DNA of 64,000 bases from Microtetraspora niveoalba (GCF_001570405.1 NZ_BBYM01000050.1:18206-82205), one strand, 5' to 3'; positions 53,772-62,429 are shown, numbered from the stretch's first letter. The notes: generated from the letters alone by a model not told the origin. Made by a program: numbers and translations.

Positions 53772-55363
53772 AGCTGAGGCGGAAGAAGGCCGGCCTCCCC
53801 CTGGACGACCGGCTCGCCGCACTCGCCGAGGCCGCCGATCTGGCGGAGGGACGGCTCGGACACCCCCTGGTGGAGCGGGCCAGGGCCGTGGTGTCCCGGG
53901 CGGGCACGCGAAGCGGTCTCTCGGTCGCGCACACCGCGGTCGCCCTCGCCGGGGCGACGGGCAGCGGGAAGTCGTCCCTGTTCAACGCGCTGGCCGGCAC
54001 GCCGCTCGCCGACGTGGGGGTGACCCGGCCGATGACCTCGCAGGCCCAGGCGGCGCTCTGGGACGCGGGAGGGGCGGGGCCGCTCCTCGACTGGCTCGAC
54101 GTCCCACGGCGGCACTCCGTGGACGGCCGTGACCTCTCCGGGCTCATCCTGCTCGACCTGCCGGACCACGACTCCATCGAGCTGACGCACCGGCTCGAGG
54201 TCGATCGCCTCGTCGCCGTCGTGGACCTGCTCGTGTGGGTGCTCGACCCGCAGAAGTACGCGGACGCGGCCGTCCACGAGCGGTACCTCCGGCCGCTCTC
54301 CCGGCACCGGGACGTCATGCTCGTCGTGCTCAACCAGATCGACCGGCTGCCGCGTCCCGCGGTGGACCGCTGCCTGTCGGATCTGCGCTCGCTCCTCGCC
54401 GCCGACGGCCTGTCCGGCGTACGGGTGGTGGGGGCGTCGGCGGTGACCGGCGAGGGGCTGCCCGAGCTGCGCGAGGCGCTGTCCATCCTGGTGTCCCGCC
54501 GTACGGCGTGGGCGTCGCGACTGGCCGCGGACGCGGCGGCGGCGGCGACCGCGCTCGCCGGGTCGGACGAGGCCCCACCAGAGGCGGCCGCCCTGGACGA
54601 GGCGGACGAGCCGCTGGTCGACGCGCTGGAAGAGGCCGCGGCCGTGCCGCTGGTCGTCGAGGCGGTGGCCAAGGCGCACCGGCACCGGGCCGTCGCGGCC
54701 ACGGGGTGGCCGGTGACGCGCTGGTTGCGGCGACTGCGTCCCGATCCGCTCCGGCGGCTCCACATCGGAGGCGTCGCCCGTACGCCGGGGCGGACCTCGG
54801 TGCCCGCGGCGACCGCCATCCAGCGTTCGCAGGTGGACACCGCGATCCGCGAGGTGGGCGCGGAGGCCGCCCGGGGGATGCCCGAGCCGTGGGCGGCGGC
54901 CGTCCGGCACGCGGCCCGCTCGCACGTCGGTGAGCTGGGGGACCAGATCGACATGGCGGTGGCCTGGACCTCGCTCGGCGCGTCGCGGCGGCCGCGCTGG
55001 TGGCGGGTCGTGGGCGTGCTGCAGTGGCTGGTTTTCGCCGTGCTGGTGGCCGGGGCGGCCTGGCTGCTCGCGCTGTTCGCCGTCGCCGCGCTCATGTTGC
55101 CCGCGCCGCCCACGCCGAAGGAGGGCGACGTGCCGTGGCCGACCGCGCTGCTGGTCGGAGGGGCGGTCGCCGGGGTGATCGTCGCCCTGGTGTGCCGGCT
55201 GGTCGCCTGGCTGGGCAGCAGGCGCCGGGCGCGCCGGGCCGCCCGCGCCCTGCGCGTGAGCATCGCCGACGTCGCCCGGCGCCTGGTGATCGCGCCGGTG
55301 AACGAGGAACTGGACCGCTATCGCCGTTTCGCCGATCGCGTCAGGATCGCGCGCTCACGCTGA
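53768..55363 (+). CDS. Dynamin/YfjP-like GTPase with C-terminal membrane hairpin
   Basis: A 531-residue GTPase. G1 AGATGSGKSSLFNAL at about 62-76, G2 Thr in VGVTRPMTSQ, G3 LLDLPDHDS, G4 LNQIDRLP, G5-like VGASAVTG. An Ala/Glu-rich helical region follows. Two membrane helices (WLVFAVLVAGAAWLLALFAVAAL and ALLVGGAVAGVIVALVCRLVAW) and a basic tail end the protein. Paired overlapping dynamin genes, one soluble and one with membrane helices, match the Streptomyces DynA/DynB scheme as I recall it; identity with those is not claimed. Confidence 0.85.
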   Translation: MKLRRKKAGLPLDDRLAALAEAADLAEGRLGHPLVERARAVVSRAGTRSGLSVAHTAVALAGATGSGKSSLFNALAGTPLADVGVTRPMTSQAQAALWDAGGAGPLLDWLDVPRRHSVDGRDLSGLILLDLPDHDSIELTHRLEVDRLVAVVDLLVWVLDPQKYADAAVHERYLRPLSRHRDVMLVVLNQIDRLPRPAVDRCLSDLRSLLAADGLSGVRVVGASAVTGEGLPELREALSILVSRRTAWASRLAADAAAAATALAGSDEAPPEAAALDEADEPLVDALEEAAAVPLVVEAVAKAHRHRAVAATGWPVTRWLRRLRPDPLRRLHIGGVARTPGRTSVPAATAIQRSQVDTAIREVGAEAARGMPEPWAAAVRHAARSHVGELGDQIDMAVAWTSLGASRRPRWWRVVGVLQWLVFAVLVAGAAWLLALFAVAALMLPAPPTPKEGDVPWPTALLVGGAVAGVIVALVCRLVAWLGSRRRARRAARALRVSIADVARRLVIAPVNEELDRYRRFADRVRIARSR

Positions 55364-55435
55364 CCCGTTCTCCGGCTTCCCGGGCCGGGCCGAGATCGGT
55401 GGGCGGCGAGATCGGCGGGCCGCCCGTTCCGGGTT

Positions 55436-55489
55436 CCCCGGGGCCTTGCTCCCCGGGGCCCTGTTCCCGGGGCCTTGTTCCCGGGGAAC
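55436..55489 (+). repeat. 15-bp GC-rich tandem repeat
   Basis: CCCCGGGGCCTTGCT and CCCCGGGGCCCTGTT, then two shortened units beginning CCCGGGG. Each unit contains the self-complementary CCCCGGGG, so any pair can form a hairpin. It sits in the 182-base convergent gap between the dynamin and SPFH genes and could act as a bidirectional terminator. Confidence 0.8.
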
Positions 55490-55513
55490 GGCCGGACCGC
55501 CTGTTCTCCCGGT

Positions 55514-55533
55514 CTCCCCCGGGGCCGGGGGAG
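55514..55533 (-). terminator. Convergent-gap hairpin
   Basis: CTCCCCC / GGGGGAG, seven perfect base pairs with a 6-nt loop, 13 bases past the SPFH gene stop on the minus strand. Likely terminator for the NfeD-SPFH operon. Confidence 0.55.
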
Positions 55534-55545
55534 CCGGGCGGTCGG

Positions 55546-56643
55546 TCAGCGTTCAGGGTCGATGGCGCCGTCGGCCTGCTTGCGGACCGCGTCCAGTGGA
55601 TCGGGCAGCGGGTTCTTCGCCGTCTCGATCTGGCGAGGACGACCGGTGGTCTCGCTGTCCTCGGCCTCGGCCTTCGCCTCCGCGGCGGCGCGTTCGGCCT
55701 CCGCGACGGCCTCGGTCCCCGCGGCGCGCTCATACGCGCGCTCCTCGGGGGCGCGGGTCGCCGCCGAGCGGGGCAGCGCCTCGGTGAACGCCCTGGAGAC
55801 GCCCTGCAGCGCGGACGTGACCTCGCTCGGGATCACCCAGAACGTGTTGCCCTGGCCGTTCGCGAGCTGCGGGAGGACCTGGAGGTACTGGTACGCGAGC
55901 ATCTTCGGGTCGGGGTCGTTGCGGTGGACCGCCTGGAAGACCTCGTCGATCGCCTGCGCCTGCCCCTCGGCCTTGAGGATCTGGGAGGTGCGCTCGCCCT
56001 CGGCCCGCAGGATCGCGCTCTGCTTCTCGCCCTCGGCGGTGAGGATCTGCGACTGCCGCAGACCTTCGGCGGTGAGGATCGCCGCGCGCTTGTCCCGCTC
56101 GGCGCGCATCTGCTTCTCCATCGCCTCCTTGATGGTCTTGGGCGGGTCGATCGCCTTGATCTCGACGCGGTTGACCCGGATGCCCCACTTGCCGGTCGCC
56201 TCGTCGAGCACGCCGCGAAGCTGGCTGTTGATCGTGTCACGCGAGGTCAGCGTCTTCTCCAGGTCCATGCCGCCGACCACGTTGCGCAGGGTGGTCACGG
56301 TGAGCTGCTCCACACCCTGGATGAAGTTCGCGATCTCGTACGCCGCGGCGCGCGGGTCGGTGACCTGGAAGTAGAGCACGGTGTCGATGTCGACGACCAG
56401 GTTGTCCTCAGTGATCACCGGCTGCGGCTTGAACGAGACCACCTGCTCGCGCAGATCGATCAGTGGCCGCACCCGGTCCACGAAGGGGATCACGAAGTTC
56501 AGGCCGGGCCCCAGCGTCCTGTTGTACCGGCCGAGCCGCTCCACGTTGCCCGCGCGGGCCTGCGGGACGATCCGGACGGATCGCAGCACGACGAAGACCA
56601 CCAGCAGGGCGACGACGATTCCCGCGATCAGGGATGGATCCAT
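55546..56643 (-). CDS. SPFH/stomatin-like membrane scaffold protein
   Basis: A 365-residue protein: one N-terminal membrane helix (LIAGIVVALLVVFVVLRSVRIVP), then the SPFH/band-7 domain (GPGLNFVIPFVDRVRPLIDLREQVVSF, TVLYFQVTDPRAAAYEIANF, TLRNVVGGMDLEKTLTSRDTIN). A long coiled coil follows with repeats of ILTAEGxxQSxIL type, then an Ala/Glu tail. Such proteins oligomerise in lipid domains and control membrane proteases. The start is 14 bases after the NfeD stop with GGAG. The SPFH plus NfeD pairing is a standard operon. Confidence 0.95.
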   Translation of the reverse strand: MDPSLIAGIVVALLVVFVVLRSVRIVPQARAGNVERLGRYNRTLGPGLNFVIPFVDRVRPLIDLREQVVSFKPQPVITEDNLVVDIDTVLYFQVTDPRAAAYEIANFIQGVEQLTVTTLRNVVGGMDLEKTLTSRDTINSQLRGVLDEATGKWGIRVNRVEIKAIDPPKTIKEAMEKQMRAERDKRAAILTAEGLRQSQILTAEGEKQSAILRAEGERTSQILKAEGQAQAIDEVFQAVHRNDPDPKMLAYQYLQVLPQLANGQGNTFWVIPSEVTSALQGVSRAFTEALPRSAATRAPEERAYERAAGTEAVAEAERAAAEAKAEAEDSETTGRPRQIETAKNPLPDPLDAVRKQADGAIDPER

Positions 56644-56657
56644 GCTCACTCCTGCAC

Positions 56658-57089
56658 TCAATCCCGTGGGTAGACGAGGGCGGTCGCTCCCTCGATCTCG
56701 ATGACGTCCACCGTGGCGCCCGGTGGGATGACGAGGGTCTCGTCGTAGGCGCGGGCCGACCACTCCTCGCCGCCGATGCGCACCCGGCCGTCCCGGCCGG
56801 TGACCTCCTGGGTCACGTAGGCGGGCCGGCCGACGAGCGCGGAGACCCCGAACTGGCGGGAGGGCGACTGCGTCATGTGTCGGCGGGCGATCGGGCGGAC
56901 TCCGGCGAGTCCGGCGACGGAGGCGGCGATGAAGACGACGAGCTGGATGCCGATGGGGAACCCGATGGCGGCGACGCCCGCCGTGAGCAGCGCCGCGACC
57001 GCGACGAGCCCCAGGGCGGCGGTCAGCGTGAAGATCTCGGCCACTCCCAGGCCGGCGGCCAGGATGAGCCAAATGATCCACGAGTCCAT
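56658..57089 (-). CDS. NfeD family membrane protein
   Basis: A 143-residue short NfeD (without the ClpP-like protease part). Hydrophobic helices include WIIWLILAAGLGVAEIFTL, LVAVAALLTAGVAAIGFP and IQLVVFIAASVAGLAGV. A C-terminal OB-fold domain follows (GRPAYVTQEVTGRDGRVRIGGEEWSARA, GATVDVIEIEGATALVYP). It partners the stomatin-like protein encoded directly downstream. GGAGG lies eight bases before the ATG. First gene of the pair; its promoter is in the AT-rich 57090-57140 stretch. Confidence 0.94.
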   Translation of the reverse strand: MDSWIIWLILAAGLGVAEIFTLTAALGLVAVAALLTAGVAAIGFPIGIQLVVFIAASVAGLAGVRPIARRHMTQSPSRQFGVSALVGRPAYVTQEVTGRDGRVRIGGEEWSARAYDETLVIPPGATVDVIEIEGATALVYPRD

Positions 57090-57141
57090 TTTTTCGCCTC
57101 CATAGCGATAAACGGATCCCGTTTCGCAGGGGTTCCTTCTT

Positions 57142-58425
57142 TTACGTTAACTCTGTATGGGCGTCACGTGATATTTCAAGATTCGCGGGTGGGGCCGGGA
57201 GGATGAACGCGCGCGTCGGGCCGGGGGCGCGGAGCGCGCTGCCCTTGATCCACTCGTACCAGGAAAGCTGCCAGAAGCCCCAGCCGTTGTTCCATTCCAG
57301 CTCGCGGTCGGTTCCCGTGACGACGACGGGATCACCGCGCAGCGCGTTGTCGTAGAACCAGGCGGCCTGGTCGGGGCGGGCGTTCACGCAGCCGTGGCTC
57401 ACGTTGGCCCGTCCCTGGGCCCACACGTTGTTCTTCGCGTGGACGTATTCCCCGCTGTTGGAAATCCGCACCGCGTGCCCGATCATCACGTCGTAATACC
57501 CGGGATCGCCCTTGGACCGCCCCGGCGAGATCATGCGGACCGGGTTGCCCTTCTCCATCGTCAGGTGGACGCCGCTGGTGGTCGTGTACTCCCTGGTCGT
57601 GGCCATGCCCGCGCTGATGGCCATGCGCTGGGCGACCTCGCCGTCCCGGCGCACCACCATCCGGTGCGTACGGGTGTCCACCGTGCTGACCATGCGCCGC
57701 CCGACCGCGAACGAGACCGTCCGGTCCGCCGTGCCGTACGTGCCGGGGGCGGAGCGCACGCCCGCGAGGTGGGCGGTGAGGACGACACTCTGCCGGGCCG
57801 GCCACAGCTTCCTGGTGCGGAACACCACCTGAGTGCCGTCGAACCAGTGCCACGCGCCGTCCACCGGCCCGCTGTAGGCCTTCGAGTACGCGGTGGCGCC
57901 GTGCTCGCCGTACGCGGCGGGGGTGGCGAGCGGTGTCGCGCGCACCTCCAGGGCCCGCTCGACCGCCTTGCGGTCCTGGACGGGCTGGTCGAAGGTCACG
58001 ATGATCGGCATCCCCACGCCGACGGTCTCGTGGTCGTTCGGCGTGACGGCGAGGATGTCGAGCGATCGCCGCGGGCGCAGGGTGCGGAACCGGCCCATCA
58101 GCCGGGTGGACCCGCCCAGCCCGCCCGCCGCGGCGGTCACGACGTACTCGGTGTCGGGCGCCAGCGCCCAGTCGGACCGCCACACGGTGCGGGTGGCGTT
58201 GAACCTGCCCGGCACGGCGACGCCGCCCGCGTACGCGGTGAGGGCGGTCAGCGTGCCGCCCTGCGCGGTGACGACCAGGCCCTTGTCCGGCCGGGCCGCG
58301 GTCGCGTCGGGCGCCGGGGACATCGTGATGCGTGGCGTGTCGTGCGGCCGTTCGGCGGCCGGGGCGGTCACGTCCGAGCAGCCGGAGGCGACGAGCAGCA
58401 CCGCCGCCGACAACGCCGCGGTCAT
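57142..58425 (-). CDS. L,D-transpeptidase lipoprotein
   Basis: About 427 residues. The lipoprotein signal is MTAALSAAVLLVASGC with the lipidated Cys at 16. Two Ig-like domains (DILAVTPNDHETVGVGMPIIVTF and neighbours) precede the YkuD catalytic domain: VRMISPGRSKGDPGYYDV, the active-site SHGCVNARPDQAAWFYDN. A C-terminal WNNGWGFWQLSWYEW segment follows. It makes 3-3 cross-links in peptidoglycan outside the membrane, like mycobacterial LdtMt2-type enzymes. The ATG has GGGGGCGG upstream; a longer upstream reading would bury the lipobox. Confidence 0.94.
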   Translation of the reverse strand: MTAALSAAVLLVASGCSDVTAPAAERPHDTPRITMSPAPDATAARPDKGLVVTAQGGTLTALTAYAGGVAVPGRFNATRTVWRSDWALAPDTEYVVTAAAGGLGGSTRLMGRFRTLRPRRSLDILAVTPNDHETVGVGMPIIVTFDQPVQDRKAVERALEVRATPLATPAAYGEHGATAYSKAYSGPVDGAWHWFDGTQVVFRTRKLWPARQSVVLTAHLAGVRSAPGTYGTADRTVSFAVGRRMVSTVDTRTHRMVVRRDGEVAQRMAISAGMATTREYTTTSGVHLTMEKGNPVRMISPGRSKGDPGYYDVMIGHAVRISNSGEYVHAKNNVWAQGRANVSHGCVNARPDQAAWFYDNALRGDPVVVTGTDRELEWNNGWGFWQLSWYEWIKGSALRAPGPTRAFILPAPPANLEISRDAHTELT

Positions 58426-58708
58426 CCGCCCCCCGCCGCCCGCCGCGTCCGGCCCGCCGGTACGCCTCGGGGCGGTGGGCCCGGGGCCGGTCCGGCGTGC
58501 GGTGGATGCCAGAAGCGGAGCGTTCGGGTGCGCGGTGGCGGCCGAGTGCGGAGGGGCCGCCGGGAGGAGAGCCGTCGCCCATGCTGCGAACCGCATCCGC
58601 TGCCTGCCTCCTCGGTGCCCGATCCAGGTGCCGTGGACCTTCCCGGCTCGCCGCGGCCGGCCTGTGCGGCTCCTCGCGGCTGTGCCGTTCCACCGGGGCG
58701 CCCCGGGT

Positions 58709-58732
58709 GCTCCCTCACCATGGCGAGGGAGC
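58709..58732 (-). terminator. Putative terminator after the fahA gene
   Basis: GCTCCCTC / GAGGGAGC, 8 perfect pairs with an 8-nt loop, about 42 bases past the fahA stop on the minus strand. The 58426-58773 gap otherwise holds no gene; it is the leader of the L,D-transpeptidase. Confidence 0.55.
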
Positions 58733-58761
58733 CACGGGACGTCTTCCTGGCACTCCGTAGC

Positions 58762-58767
58762 AGTATA
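58762..58767 (-). promoter_or_regulatory. Possible -10 box for the L,D-transpeptidase gene
   Basis: On the minus strand TATACT, a near-perfect -10 hexamer, just past the fahA stop. No good -35 is visible. It would give a leader of about 330 nt that includes the hairpin at 58709-58732, so either that hairpin is regulatory or this hexamer is fortuitous. Confidence 0.3.
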
Positions 58768-58773
58768 GGTACT

Positions 58774-59988
58774 CTACGTGGCCGGAGTGATCCTCCCGGT
58801 GACCTCCCCGAGCCCGATCCCGCCCGGCGCCACGGCGCTGATCGTCACCGTGTCGCCGTCCTCCAGGAAGGCGCGCGTGGTGCCATCGGCCAGTTTGATC
58901 GGTTCGGCGCCGTTCCAGGTCACTTCGATGAGCGAGCCGAACGCGCCCTCGCTGGAGATCGTCCCGCTGGCGAAGAGGTCACCCGTGCGCAGCGACGCGC
59001 CGTTCACCGTCATGTGGGCGAGCATCTGGTCGGGCGTCCAGTACATGTCCCGGTACGACGGGGTCGAGATCGTCTCGCCGTTCAGCTCGACGCGCAGCGT
59101 GAGGTCGAGGCCCCACGGCGCGTCCCTGCGCAGGTAGTCCATCGGCGCCGGGTCCTGCTCGCGGCCGGCGACCCGCGCGCCGTGCAGGGCCTCCAGCGGT
59201 GTGATCCACGGCGAGACGGACGTCGCGAACGACTTGCCGAGGAACGGGCCGAGCGGCACGTACTCCCACGCCTGGATGTCCCGCGCGCTCCAGTCGTTGA
59301 GCAGGGTGACGCCGAAGACATGGTCCTCGAACGCCCCCGCCCGATCGCCGAGCCGAGTCGGCGCGCCCACCACGAACCCGAGCTCGGCCTCGATGTCGAG
59401 CCGCGCCGAGGGGCCGAACGACGGCCCCGGCATCCGCTGCCCGCACGGCCGCCTGATCGGGGTGCCGGAGACGACGACCGTTCCCGCGCGCCCGTGATAG
59501 CCGACGGGGAGGTGCCGCCAGTTGGGCTTCAGCGGCTCCTCGTCCGGCCGGAAGATGCGCCCGAGGTTGGACGCGTGCTCCAGCGAGGCGTAGAAGTCCA
59601 CGTAGTCGGCCACCTCGACCGGCAGATGCATCGTGACCTGGTCGAGCGGGATCAGGTGCGGCTCGACCGCGGCCCGGTTCCCCGCGCTCCCGCTGCTTCC
59701 TTCGTCGGTGGGGCCGTCGGCGGCGCGGTCGCGGACCCGCCCGTCGGCGAGGAGGGTGCGCAGGCGGGCGCGCGTCCCCTGCCATGCCGTACGGCCCCTG
59801 GCGAGGAAGGGGTTGAGGCTGGGAGCGGCGAACACCTCGTCGTGCAGCACGGGCGCGAGGTCGAGCACATGGTCGCCCACGCGCACGCCGACCCGGGGCG
59901 GCTCTCCCGGGCGTGAGAAAACGCCGTAGGGCAGGTTGTCCAGGCCGAAGAGCGACTCGTCCGCTCCCGGCACCCAGCTTCGCGTCAC
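58774..59988 (-). CDS. fahA: Fumarylacetoacetase
   Basis: A 404-residue enzyme for the last step of tyrosine/homogentisate breakdown (fumarylacetoacetate to fumarate and acetoacetate). The N-terminal FAH domain is followed by YVDFYASLEHASNLGRIFRPDEEPL, the catalytic region LPVGYHGRAGTVVVSGTPI and metal ligands in DIEAELGFVVG, NDWSARDIQAWEY and GKSFATSVSPW. A small Ser/Gly insertion (about 88-100) is lineage-specific. It lies 45 bases downstream of hmgA on the same strand, forming an operon. Maleylacetoacetate isomerase is not in the window. Confidence 0.95.
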   Translation of the reverse strand: MTRSWVPGADESLFGLDNLPYGVFSRPGEPPRVGVRVGDHVLDLAPVLHDEVFAAPSLNPFLARGRTAWQGTRARLRTLLADGRVRDRAADGPTDEGSSGSAGNRAAVEPHLIPLDQVTMHLPVEVADYVDFYASLEHASNLGRIFRPDEEPLKPNWRHLPVGYHGRAGTVVVSGTPIRRPCGQRMPGPSFGPSARLDIEAELGFVVGAPTRLGDRAGAFEDHVFGVTLLNDWSARDIQAWEYVPLGPFLGKSFATSVSPWITPLEALHGARVAGREQDPAPMDYLRRDAPWGLDLTLRVELNGETISTPSYRDMYWTPDQMLAHMTVNGASLRTGDLFASGTISSEGAFGSLIEVTWNGAEPIKLADGTTRAFLEDGDTVTISAVAPGGIGLGEVTGRITPAT

Positions 59989-60033
59989 CGTCGTCCTCTC
60001 GGTCAGTCACATGCGGCCGTTGTCAGGGGCCGG

Positions 60034-61200
60034 TCAGCGGGCCCACGTCCAGGCGTACGCCGGATCCTCGCAGGCGAGGGCGGCCGCGCCCAGGTCGAGC
60101 GGGCGGAACGTGTCGATCATCACGGCCATCTCGCTCGTCTCCGAGTGGCCGCGCCGTACGGCGTCGACGACGGCCTCGACGGCGCCCGGCTGCGGCCCGT
60201 GCGTGAACCCGGCCGGGTGCAGCGAGATCGACCCGACGTCGATGCCGGAGCCTCGCCGCGCGCTGTAGTCGCCGCCGACGTAGAACATCAGCTCGTCGGA
60301 GTCGACGTTGTGGTGGTTGTACGGGATCGGCACCGCGTCGGGATGGAAGTCCAGCGGCCGGGGGCAGAACGAGCAGATCACGAAGCCCGGGCCCTCGAAC
60401 GTCTGGTGGACCGGGGGCGGCGCGTGCGTCCGCTTCACGATCGGCTCGAAGTCCTGGATGTTGAACGCGTACGGGTAGAGGCAGCCGTCCCAGCCGACGA
60501 CGTCGAAGGGGTGGTGGGCGTAGGTCAGCCGGGTGAGCCCGCGACGGGTCCGCACGAGCACCTGCGTCTCCCCGCCGTCCACGACCAGCGGCTCGGAGGG
60601 CGCGCGCAGATCGCGCTCGCAGTACGGCGCGTGCTCAAGGAACTGGCCGTACGCGGACAGGTAGCGCCGGGGCGGGCGGATGTGCCCGGCCGCCTCGACG
60701 ACCAGCGCGGTGAGCCGGCCCTCCGGAACCCACCGGTGGATCGTCCCGGTCGGGATGACGACGTAGTCCCCCTCGGCCGCCTCCAGCACGCCGTACGTCG
60801 ACTCGAAGCGGGCCCGGCCGCTCGCGATGTAGACGCACTCGTCGCCCATGGAGTTGCGGTAGAGGTCGCTGGGCCTGTCGGTCGCGACGTACGAGATGCG
60901 GACGTCGGAGTTCCCGGCGAGCGGTTGCCGCCCGGTGATGAGGTCTCCGGTGGGGGTGAGATCCGGGGTTCTGAAGTGCCGCGGAGAGAGCGGCAGGTTG
61001 GGCGTGAGGTCGGGAGCGGCGAGGTCGACGGCCTCCGCCTTCACGATCGCCGTCGGCAGGTGGCGGTGGTAGAGGAGCGAGGAGTCGGACGAGAAGCCCT
61101 CCTCACCCATGAGCTCTTCCGCGTAGAGCCCACCATCCGGACGGCGGAACTGGACATGGCGCTTGCGTGGCACTTCGCCCACGACACGGTAGTACGGCAT
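60034..61200 (-). CDS. hmgA: Homogentisate 1,2-dioxygenase
   Basis: A 388-residue non-haem iron dioxygenase opening homogentisate to maleylacetoacetate. The family start is PYYRVVGEVPRKRHVQFR. The cupin core includes GDYVVIPTGTIHRW, and the iron site includes HHNVDSDELMFYV and SISLHPAGFTHGPQPG. The ATG has GGAGGACC four bases upstream. First gene of the hmgA-fahA operon; a near-palindrome in its leader could bind the IclR regulator encoded upstream. Longer upstream readings are low-complexity and not conserved. Confidence 0.95.
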   Translation of the reverse strand: MPYYRVVGEVPRKRHVQFRRPDGGLYAEELMGEEGFSSDSSLLYHRHLPTAIVKAEAVDLAAPDLTPNLPLSPRHFRTPDLTPTGDLITGRQPLAGNSDVRISYVATDRPSDLYRNSMGDECVYIASGRARFESTYGVLEAAEGDYVVIPTGTIHRWVPEGRLTALVVEAAGHIRPPRRYLSAYGQFLEHAPYCERDLRAPSEPLVVDGGETQVLVRTRRGLTRLTYAHHPFDVVGWDGCLYPYAFNIQDFEPIVKRTHAPPPVHQTFEGPGFVICSFCPRPLDFHPDAVPIPYNHHNVDSDELMFYVGGDYSARRGSGIDVGSISLHPAGFTHGPQPGAVEAVVDAVRRGHSETSEMAVMIDTFRPLDLGAAALACEDPAYAWTWAR

Positions 61201-61222
61201 TGGTCCTCCGCGTACGGAATGC

Positions 61223-61236
61223 GGACGTCGATGTCC
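61223..61236 (-). promoter_or_regulatory. Candidate operator in the hmgA leader
   Basis: GGACGTCGATGTCC, a 14-bp near-palindrome (12 of 14 positions symmetric), 23 bases upstream of the hmgA start. It lies inside a pair of CGTACG hexamers. Position and symmetry fit binding by the neighbouring IclR-type regulator. Confidence 0.4.
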
Positions 61237-61511
61237 TCTATACGTACGACGATCCGCCATCGCCGCAGAGATGTCAAACCCTTCGGACCACAAAGAGATG
61301 ATTTGTTCAGGCATGGCGGGAAGCTCTGCCCGCGCGAACGTGCCGACGACCCCGATCCCGACCCCGGCGTCAGCCCCGGCGTTGGCCCCGGCCCTGGCGT
61401 TGGCGTCGGCCCTGGCCAGGCGTCGGCGTCGCCGGGTATGCCGGACGGTCGTTCGTCCGGATAAGCCCATGCACCCTCGGCCGCGGCGTCACGGGATGCG
61501 TCACCAGGGCG
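61237..61511. other. Gene-free spacer between iclR-like gene and hmgA
   Basis: No gene supported. The right half is a Gly/Ala-type low-complexity run built from GGCGTTGGC- and CCCCGGCC-like pieces. On the minus strand it reads as ANARAGANAGADAGVGIG upstream of hmgA and is not conserved protein. It contains the hmgA promoter on its hmgA side (GTATAG-like hexamer on the minus strand near 61240). Confidence 0.5.
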
Positions 61512-62429
61512 TTACCGGGCGAGGGTGCGGGCCAGGTCGCGGGCGGCTTCGGCCACGCGGGGGCCGACCGTATCGATGTCGAGCATGCCGAAGGTCACGA
61601 CGCCTACGGACGCCTCCAGCCACGGAAGGCCCCGGACGGGTACGGCGATGCCCCGCGCGCCCTCCTGCAACTGGCCCTCGGTGACCAGGAACGGCCGCGC
61701 CGCCTCCTCGCCCGCCGCCTCCTCGCCCGCCGCCTGCTCGTCCGGCGCCGGCTTGCCGTAGGGGGCCGTCTGCCGGCCCGGCACCGCTCTCTCACTGAGT
61801 GCCGTCTGCCCGCCCGGCACTGCCTTCCCATGAGGGGCCGCTTCCTCGCCCGGAGCCGCTTCTTTCGTGGGCGACGCCGCCCTCCCCGTCGTCGTAGTTC
61901 CCGACGCGGCCGCGTTCGCCGGTCGTGCCTTCTCACCGGGGAGCCGGGAACCGGCGGGCGTGGCCGCATGGCCGCGCCTCGTCTCCTCGCGGAGGGCGAG
62001 GATGGCGAGCCCGGCGGCTCCACGCGTGAGCGGATGGCGGGAGCCCTCCCGATAGGAGAGATGCATGTCGGTCCACGAGGGCTCGACCACGGCGACGGCG
62101 ACGCCGTCCTCGCCCTCCGCGACGGTCAGATGGGCGGTGGCCCCGACCTGCTCGGCCAGCGCGCGCAGCGCGGGAAGCGCCGCCGCGCGCAGCAGGGGTT
62201 GCACGGCCTGGGCCATCACGAGCACCCCGAAGCCGAGATGGACCCGGCCCTCCGCGTCACGCCGGGCGAAACCCTCGTTCTGCAACGTGGTGAGCAGCCG
62301 GTAGACGACGGGACGGCTCAGCCCGAGCTCCTGAGCCAGCTCAGTGGGGGTGCGCCCCCGGTTCCCGTCGGCCAGCAGCCGCAACAGCCGCAGCCCTCGC
62401 TCCAGCGTCTGTGCCGATTCCGCCGCCAT
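61512..62429 (-). CDS. IclR family transcriptional regulator with low-complexity insertion
   Basis: A 305-residue regulator. The N-terminal winged helix is SAQTLERGLRLLRLLADGNRGRTPTELAQELGLSRPVVYRLLTTLQNEGF. The effector domain (about 80-305) is split by about 95 residues (151-245) of Ala/Pro/Gly/Glu repeats (APGEEAAPHGKAVPGGQ, AAGEEAAGEEAA). The ending ARGIAVPVRGLPWLEASVGVV...ARDLARTLA is intact. Its location upstream of hmgA-fahA on the same strand suggests control of homogentisate catabolism. ATG chosen because it begins just before the HTH; upstream sequence is the repeat array. Confidence 0.9.
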   Translation of the reverse strand: MAAESAQTLERGLRLLRLLADGNRGRTPTELAQELGLSRPVVYRLLTTLQNEGFARRDAEGRVHLGFGVLVMAQAVQPLLRAAALPALRALAEQVGATAHLTVAEGEDGVAVAVVEPSWTDMHLSYREGSRHPLTRGAAGLAILALREETRRGHAATPAGSRLPGEKARPANAAASGTTTTGRAASPTKEAAPGEEAAPHGKAVPGGQTALSERAVPGRQTAPYGKPAPDEQAAGEEAAGEEAARPFLVTEGQLQEGARGIAVPVRGLPWLEASVGVVTFGMLDIDTVGPRVAEAARDLARTLAR

